From: an archaeon
GTDB taxonomy: Archaea; Hydrothermarchaeota; Hydrothermarchaeia; Hydrothermarchaeales; JALUUU01
Length of the DNA: 10,033 nucleotides
Assembly: GCA_027021185.1 (NCBI GenBank)
Contig: JALUUU010000138.1
Span: forward strand, 1-10,033
Direction of reading: 5' to 3'
Position 1 is the stretch's first letter; every line of letters starts with the position of its first letter. The position numbers and the translations under genes were made by a program. The notes under the pieces were generated by a model, which saw only the letters and a program-made list of their open reading frames with translations, did no database searches and was not told the origin of the DNA. This document shows positions 6,286 through 10,033 of the stretch, piece after piece.

Positions 6286-7846
6286 AGTTGAGAAATTAAA
6301 GAAAAGAATCCAGAGGCTAGAGAAAAACAACGCCGAGTTGTTTCTCATAGTCGATGCTACAAAGAGGGTCTCCACCCTGGACAGCGGCGTGATTGTAAAT
6401 GCCCTCCTCAGAGCATGCAAAGAGATTACCGGGGCCCGGAAATGTTATTTCCTGACCTCAAATTGGAAATGTTTTGAATTAGACTCAGGTGAGCTTAGAG
6501 AGGTGTCTCTGGAGGACCACCGAGAATTCTATGAAAAAGTCGTCTCCCACAGAGAAGCTGTTGTGGAGAAAGAGGGGAAGAGGGCAAAACTTGGCATCCC
6601 ATTAATACTCGAGGACAAGGTTGTTGGGGTTATTCAAGCGGAAGACATTCCCTTTCCAGAGCATGCCGAGGAGTATATCTCCACTATGTCTTTTATCGCA
6701 GGCCCCGCCGCCATAGGCCTGAAAAACGTTTTTCTGCTAGACGAGCTCCGTTCCAAGGAGAATGAGCTTAAGAAATCAGCGACATTTATAAAGACGATAA
6801 TCAACAGTGTCGGCGATCCTCTCCTTGTTATAGACCCAGCCACATACCGTATTGTGCTGGCCAACAAGGCAGCTATAGACCTTATTGGGGGAAAAGATCC
6901 CTCCAAGATGTCTCTTTTCTGCTATCAAATCTCCCATCAAAGAGACAGCCCGTGCAACGGCCCCGACGAGCCGTGCCCCATAAAAGAGGTCATCTCCACA
7001 AAGGCCCCGGTCAGAGTTACCCACGTACATCACGATGCCGAGGGTAACGAGCTGTACATAGACATTATCGCAACCCCTGTCTTCGATAAAAAGGGCAAAG
7101 TAGTCCAGATCATCGAGTCGATTAGAGAGATTACTGAGCTTAAAAAAGCCGAGAATGAGCTGAAGAAGTATGCCCGAGACCTTGAGCACTCTAATAAGCT
7201 CAAAGACCTCTTCACAGATATCATGCGCCACGATCTCCTTAATCCCGCTGGTGTTGTAAGGGGGGCCACAGAGCTGTTGCTCGATGAGCTGCCCGACAGA
7301 GAAGAGCTGAAGATGATTAAGAGGAGCGTTGATAAACTAATAGCCATGATAGAGAGCGCCAGCAAACTGTCAAAGCTAGAATCCGCTAAAGAGCTGGAGA
7401 AAGAGAGTATTGACGTAAAAGAAATCATTGAGAGGGTTGTTGAGGAGAATAAGTCACTCCTTGAGAAAGCAGGTCTAAAGGTTGAAAACAACGTGAAGGA
7501 TGCCATTAAAATCAAGGCCAACCCCGTAATAGAGGACATATTCCTTAACTTCCTATCCAACGCCGCAAAATACGCCGCGGAAGGCGGGAAAGTTGTAATC
7601 GATGCAGTAGACGAGGGAGAGAGCGTTAAGGTAATGATTAAGGACTATGGGCCCGGGATACCTGATGAGGCTAAGAAGAATATCTTTGAGCGTTTTACGA
7701 GGCGAGATAAGGTGAGAGGGGTTAAAGGCACAGGGCTGGGCCTCGCCATAGCCAAAAGAATCGTGGACCTCCACAACGGCGAAATATGGGTGGAGGACAA
7801 CCCTGAAGGGGGAAGCGTCTTTATTGTCAGGCTTCCCAAACGCTAG
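6269..7846 (+). CDS. Soluble GAF-PAS sensor histidine kinase coupled to the corrinoid/UroD pair
   Basis: A 525-residue kinase without membrane helices. A short N-terminal coiled coil (EVEKLKKRIQRLEKN) precedes a GAF-like domain (about 20-155) and a PAS domain (about 170-295) with a cysteine/histidine cluster: C218-Y, H223, PC229 and PC236-P. A coiled-coil linker joins HisKA, whose H-box is the RHDLLNP variant (His321) rather than SHELRTP. HATPase_c closes the protein with LNFLSNAAKYA, DYGPGIP, FERF and GTGLGLA. The frame is open upstream to 6104, but that part lies inside the UroD-family gene and encodes unrelated sequence. ATG 6269 (GGAG at 6261-6264) or ATG 6278 is the real start, overlapping the previous gene by 17 or 8 nt, hence translational coupling. 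It probably senses a cytoplasmic redox or metabolic state linked to the corrinoid/UroD pair (inference). No receiver is attached. Kinase assignment is firm, start somewhat less so. Confidence 0.92.
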   Translation: MVDMNEVEKLKKRIQRLEKNNAELFLIVDATKRVSTLDSGVIVNALLRACKEITGARKCYFLTSNWKCFELDSGELREVSLEDHREFYEKVVSHREAVVEKEGKRAKLGIPLILEDKVVGVIQAEDIPFPEHAEEYISTMSFIAGPAAIGLKNVFLLDELRSKENELKKSATFIKTIINSVGDPLLVIDPATYRIVLANKAAIDLIGGKDPSKMSLFCYQISHQRDSPCNGPDEPCPIKEVISTKAPVRVTHVHHDAEGNELYIDIIATPVFDKKGKVVQIIESIREITELKKAENELKKYARDLEHSNKLKDLFTDIMRHDLLNPAGVVRGATELLLDELPDREELKMIKRSVDKLIAMIESASKLSKLESAKELEKESIDVKEIIERVVEENKSLLEKAGLKVENNVKDAIKIKANPVIEDIFLNFLSNAAKYAAEGGKVVIDAVDEGESVKVMIKDYGPGIPDEAKKNIFERFTRRDKVRGVKGTGLGLAIAKRIVDLHNGEIWVEDNPEGGSVFIVRLPKR

Positions 7847-9540
7847 AGAGATGCCTCAACGAACTGGGTTGAGAGGAGAGTTGACACCATTTTGTTAGCC
7901 CCTGAAAACACGATAGCGGATACCCATACCATGACTGTGAAGTTCATGAGAGCGTTGACATGTCTCCCGCCGTCAACGATCTTAATGAGGATAGATGAGA
8001 AAAAGCTGTGGACTATGAGGATGAAAAACACTATGTAGGAGACGTACTCGAGACTCTGGGTGGAAACCGCCTCCAAGACAAGGCCCTTTATGTCCCCCTG
8101 TTCTCCGAGACTTGAATACAGAGTGCTAATAGCTTTGGCGACGCTGTAGGAGATGGCGATGGAGAATGACACGCCCGCTGTCAGCCCATAGGATATGCCT
8201 GTTAAGCTGCCTGAGACCTGGAATTTCTGCTTCCTGAGGGCCAGTATTTTTCCGAAGTTGGAACTGACTATGCCCCCCACTTTTCCAGGATCCCCTCCAA
8301 GATGCACGCTTTCAACGAATATTTTAGAGAAGACATCGATAAGGTTGCTCCCTGTCTCAGCGCTGAAGAACTGCCAGCTTTTGAGGGTGTCTATGCCGAG
8401 GTGAAGCCTCCTGTATAGGCTGACTATGTTACCTGATAATGGCCCGAAGTCGTGGGCGGTGAGGTAGTACAGAGACTCCATTATAAGGCCGCCTTTGGCG
8501 CTGGCTGACCCCCCCAGGGACCGAATAAATCCCGGGAAGTTCTCGTCTTTGCGCTTTACTTCATCCTCCTCTTTTTTGGCGATGTATCCTGCAATGAACA
8601 GGGGAGTAAAGAAAACTGCAACGTATATCTGGAAGGGGATGTTTATGAATCGCTTAATAATGTCTGTTGTTAGGGCAAAGTAGATAAGAACACCCATCAG
8701 GAGGCACAGGACAGCCGACACAACTAGGGCTCGCGTGATCTTTTTGTTTGCCTCGGTGCTGATATCCCTAGAAATCCAGATAGGGTCGTAGGGTGAGAGA
8801 GTCTTGATGAAATAGACTATGGCCAGCTCCACCATTATGAAGAAAAAAGACGCATACATGGCCAGGGTCAGCAGGTCGGCGCCTATGAGCATTGGGATGA
8901 TAATCATGAAAGACATCAAAAAGGCCAGGGATAGGATTATCGCCGCATATATCTCCTTGAACATGTCTATATCGTAGAGCGCGCCCTTGTAGTGGTTAGA
9001 ATAGTCGTTCATAACGATTTTCTGTTCCTTGAACAGGAACTTGTCCATCTGCTCGCCGCTGTCAATGGAGTACCCGAACCTGTCCAGGAAATCCGCGAAG
9101 CTTCTGCTGGGGGTGCGCCTCGACAGGAACCTCACTGCCTGGGCAAGGCTTTGATTCCACTCGGCCACGAGTATGTAGATCTTATATATTTCCTTGGCCA
9201 GGTATTTGAGCTCCTCCTTCTCTGAGAGAAGCTTCAGCAACCATTTTCTGTCAACGTCCGAGATGGATAGCACGCCGAAGGCGGTGATAAAAAAGTGGCT
9301 CCTGGACTCGATGTCGCGCTTTCTGTTATCAAGCTGTATATGGGGATAAATGAGGGAGTAGAGGATACCCAGTACAGGGAGGAAAAGCGGTACGAATCTT
9401 ATCATTCCCGCCTTACCGAATTTTGTAAGAATAATGAAGATGACTATTCCTGCCAGCGTCGAGAGGCCCACTGAGGGCAGGACTATCCGTATGAGATACC
9501 GTCTCGGGGTTAGATGTATTTTCTGCAGAGTTTCCAGCAT
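7843..9540 (-). CDS. FlaJ/TadC-family archaeal pilus or archaellum platform protein
   Basis: A 565-residue polytopic inner-membrane platform protein of the T2SSF/FlaJ family, which anchors the assembly ATPase and passes pilin- or archaellin-like subunits to the filament. About nine membrane helices are visible (near 18-38, 45-66, 196-219, 224-246, 268-290, 302-322, 445-470, 497-522, 529-549), with two cytoplasmic helical T2SSF regions between (about 70-190 and 325-440). Family-like segments include DENFPGFIRSLGGS and FFSAETGSNLIDVFSKIFVESVHLGGDP. The start ATG (9538-9540) has a GAGG SD 7 nt away that touches the stop of the upstream ATPase gene, 9 nt off, so the two are one operon. Its stop overlaps the convergent kinase stop in a shared CTAG. 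Archaellum (ArlJ) and adhesion-pilus versions cannot be told apart without further neighbours. Confidence 0.93.
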   Translation of the reverse strand: MLETLQKIHLTPRRYLIRIVLPSVGLSTLAGIVIFIILTKFGKAGMIRFVPLFLPVLGILYSLIYPHIQLDNRKRDIESRSHFFITAFGVLSISDVDRKWLLKLLSEKEELKYLAKEIYKIYILVAEWNQSLAQAVRFLSRRTPSRSFADFLDRFGYSIDSGEQMDKFLFKEQKIVMNDYSNHYKGALYDIDMFKEIYAAIILSLAFLMSFMIIIPMLIGADLLTLAMYASFFFIMVELAIVYFIKTLSPYDPIWISRDISTEANKKITRALVVSAVLCLLMGVLIYFALTTDIIKRFINIPFQIYVAVFFTPLFIAGYIAKKEEDEVKRKDENFPGFIRSLGGSASAKGGLIMESLYYLTAHDFGPLSGNIVSLYRRLHLGIDTLKSWQFFSAETGSNLIDVFSKIFVESVHLGGDPGKVGGIVSSNFGKILALRKQKFQVSGSLTGISYGLTAGVSFSIAISYSVAKAISTLYSSLGEQGDIKGLVLEAVSTQSLEYVSYIVFFILIVHSFFSSILIKIVDGGRHVNALMNFTVMVWVSAIVFSGANKMVSTLLSTQFVEASL

Positions 9541-9549
9541 TGCCGAACC

Positions 9550-10033
9550 TCATATCTGGAAGGGTATGCCGTCAAGGCCTTTAGAGTAGAAATTCCGTAT
9601 AACCTCGTTCACTTTGTGATAGTCAAAGATTTCATTACGGATCATTCCGTCGATTATCCTAGCCCTGAGGGAAAGCTCCTCGTAAATCTCTCTGGGATCG
9701 TCGTATCCCGCGGTCTCGGCGATCTTAGTCTCCAGAACATAGCTGTTGTTGAGGCCTCTAAAGATATGCCTGTCATTCACGTAATCCATCTCAAAAACCC
9801 TCCTGGTGGCCACACCGTTAAGCTCCTCCAGGTAGCCTTCGATCTCCTCAATAGATGTCACCCTCCTGAGGAACTTGCCTTTCCTGTATACGGCCTGCTG
9901 TATCAAGACCACCGGAAGGTTGTCTATGAAGGTTATGGGGACGTTTATAGGATGGCCGGTGAACCTCTGGATCATTTTTTTCACCGAGGCGGCGTGGAAG
10001 GTGGAAATCACTGGATGCCCTGTCTGCATCGCC
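9550..10033 (-). CDS. FlaI/TadA-type secretion ATPase, C-terminal part (5' end outside window)
   Basis: The last 160 or so residues of a type II/IV secretion-superfamily ATPase that powers assembly of archaeal pili or archaella. The frame stays open to the right edge, so the ATG near 10029 (codon of MQTGH) is internal. The visible part begins at the conserved AMQTGH segment, followed by the His-box STFHA and then PINVPITFIDNLPVVLIQQAVY, typical of archaeal FlaI-like enzymes. Walker A and the Asp-box/Walker B lie outside the window. The C-terminal portion (RRVTSIEEIEGY onward) matches the usual regulatory tail of this family. The stop TGA at 9550-9552 forms part of the SD region of the FlaJ-like gene. 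Family firm; archaellum versus pilus undecided. Confidence 0.92.
   Translation of the reverse strand, partial: AMQTGHPVISTFHAASVKKMIQRFTGHPINVPITFIDNLPVVLIQQAVYRKGKFLRRVTSIEEIEGYLEELNGVATRRVFEMDYVNDRHIFRGLNNSYVLETKIAETAGYDDPREIYEELSLRARIIDGMIRNEIFDYHKVNEVIRNFYSKGLDGIPFQI

Noticed and set aside
7030..7560. 176-residue minus-strand frame opposite the GAF-PAS kinase
   Set aside because: The translation is dominated by Ser/Leu runs, the usual mirror image of Glu/Lys-rich helical coding sequence, and no ribosome site or domain is evident.

Overview
The window looks like a mid-GC chromosome segment from an archaeon, probably a euryarchaeon related to methanogens, Archaeoglobi or anaerobic methane/alkane oxidisers. 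Three things point there. The right-hand minus-strand pair is an archaeal type IV pilus/archaellum motor (FlaI-family ATPase followed by FlaJ-family membrane platform). A clear archaeal TATA box (TATATAAATA, 1023-1032) lies ahead of the first complete gene. The centre holds a corrinoid protein and a UroD/MtaA-family methyltransferase-like protein of the kind used in methyl metabolism. Arginine is often AGG/AGA and isoleucine often ATA. Species cannot be named from the sequence.

Layout. (1) 2-943 +, the 3' part of a PAS histidine kinase whose start lies left of the window. (2) 944-1152, a leader with a TATA box and two tiny ORFs, each with a good Shine-Dalgarno (SD) sequence. (3) 1153-4471 +, a two-gene unit: a lipoprotein ABC-type substrate-binding protein (SBP), then, 7 nt later, a 769-aa membrane histidine kinase (TM-dCache-TM-HAMP-GAF-HisKA-HATPase). 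(4) 4472-4603, a short gap with a second TATA-like element. (5) 4604-7846 +, three overlapping genes: corrinoid-binding protein, UroD-family protein and GAF-PAS histidine kinase. (6) 7843-9540 and 9550-10033 on the minus strand, FlaJ-like and (partial) FlaI-like genes. Their transcription converges on the kinase operon, and the two stop codons share one CTAG.

How the parts may work together (inference). The window is dominated by signal input. It has three histidine kinases but no receiver domain and no DNA-binding regulator. It has a substrate-binding lipoprotein without ABC permease or ATPase, next to a kinase with an extracellular Cache sensor. It has a corrinoid protein and a UroD-family protein, the latter without the canonical zinc ligands of methylcobamide:CoM methyltransferases, translationally coupled to a third kinase. 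One reading is that the SBP presents a ligand to the dCache kinase, and that the corrinoid/UroD pair either feeds methyl groups into metabolism under kinase control or is itself a corrinoid-based sensor for the coupled kinase. The pilus/archaellum genes are a possible output only by proximity; their promoter lies outside the window.

No tRNA, rRNA, CRISPR array, insertion sequence or integrase was seen. No stretch over 300 bases lacks a gene.
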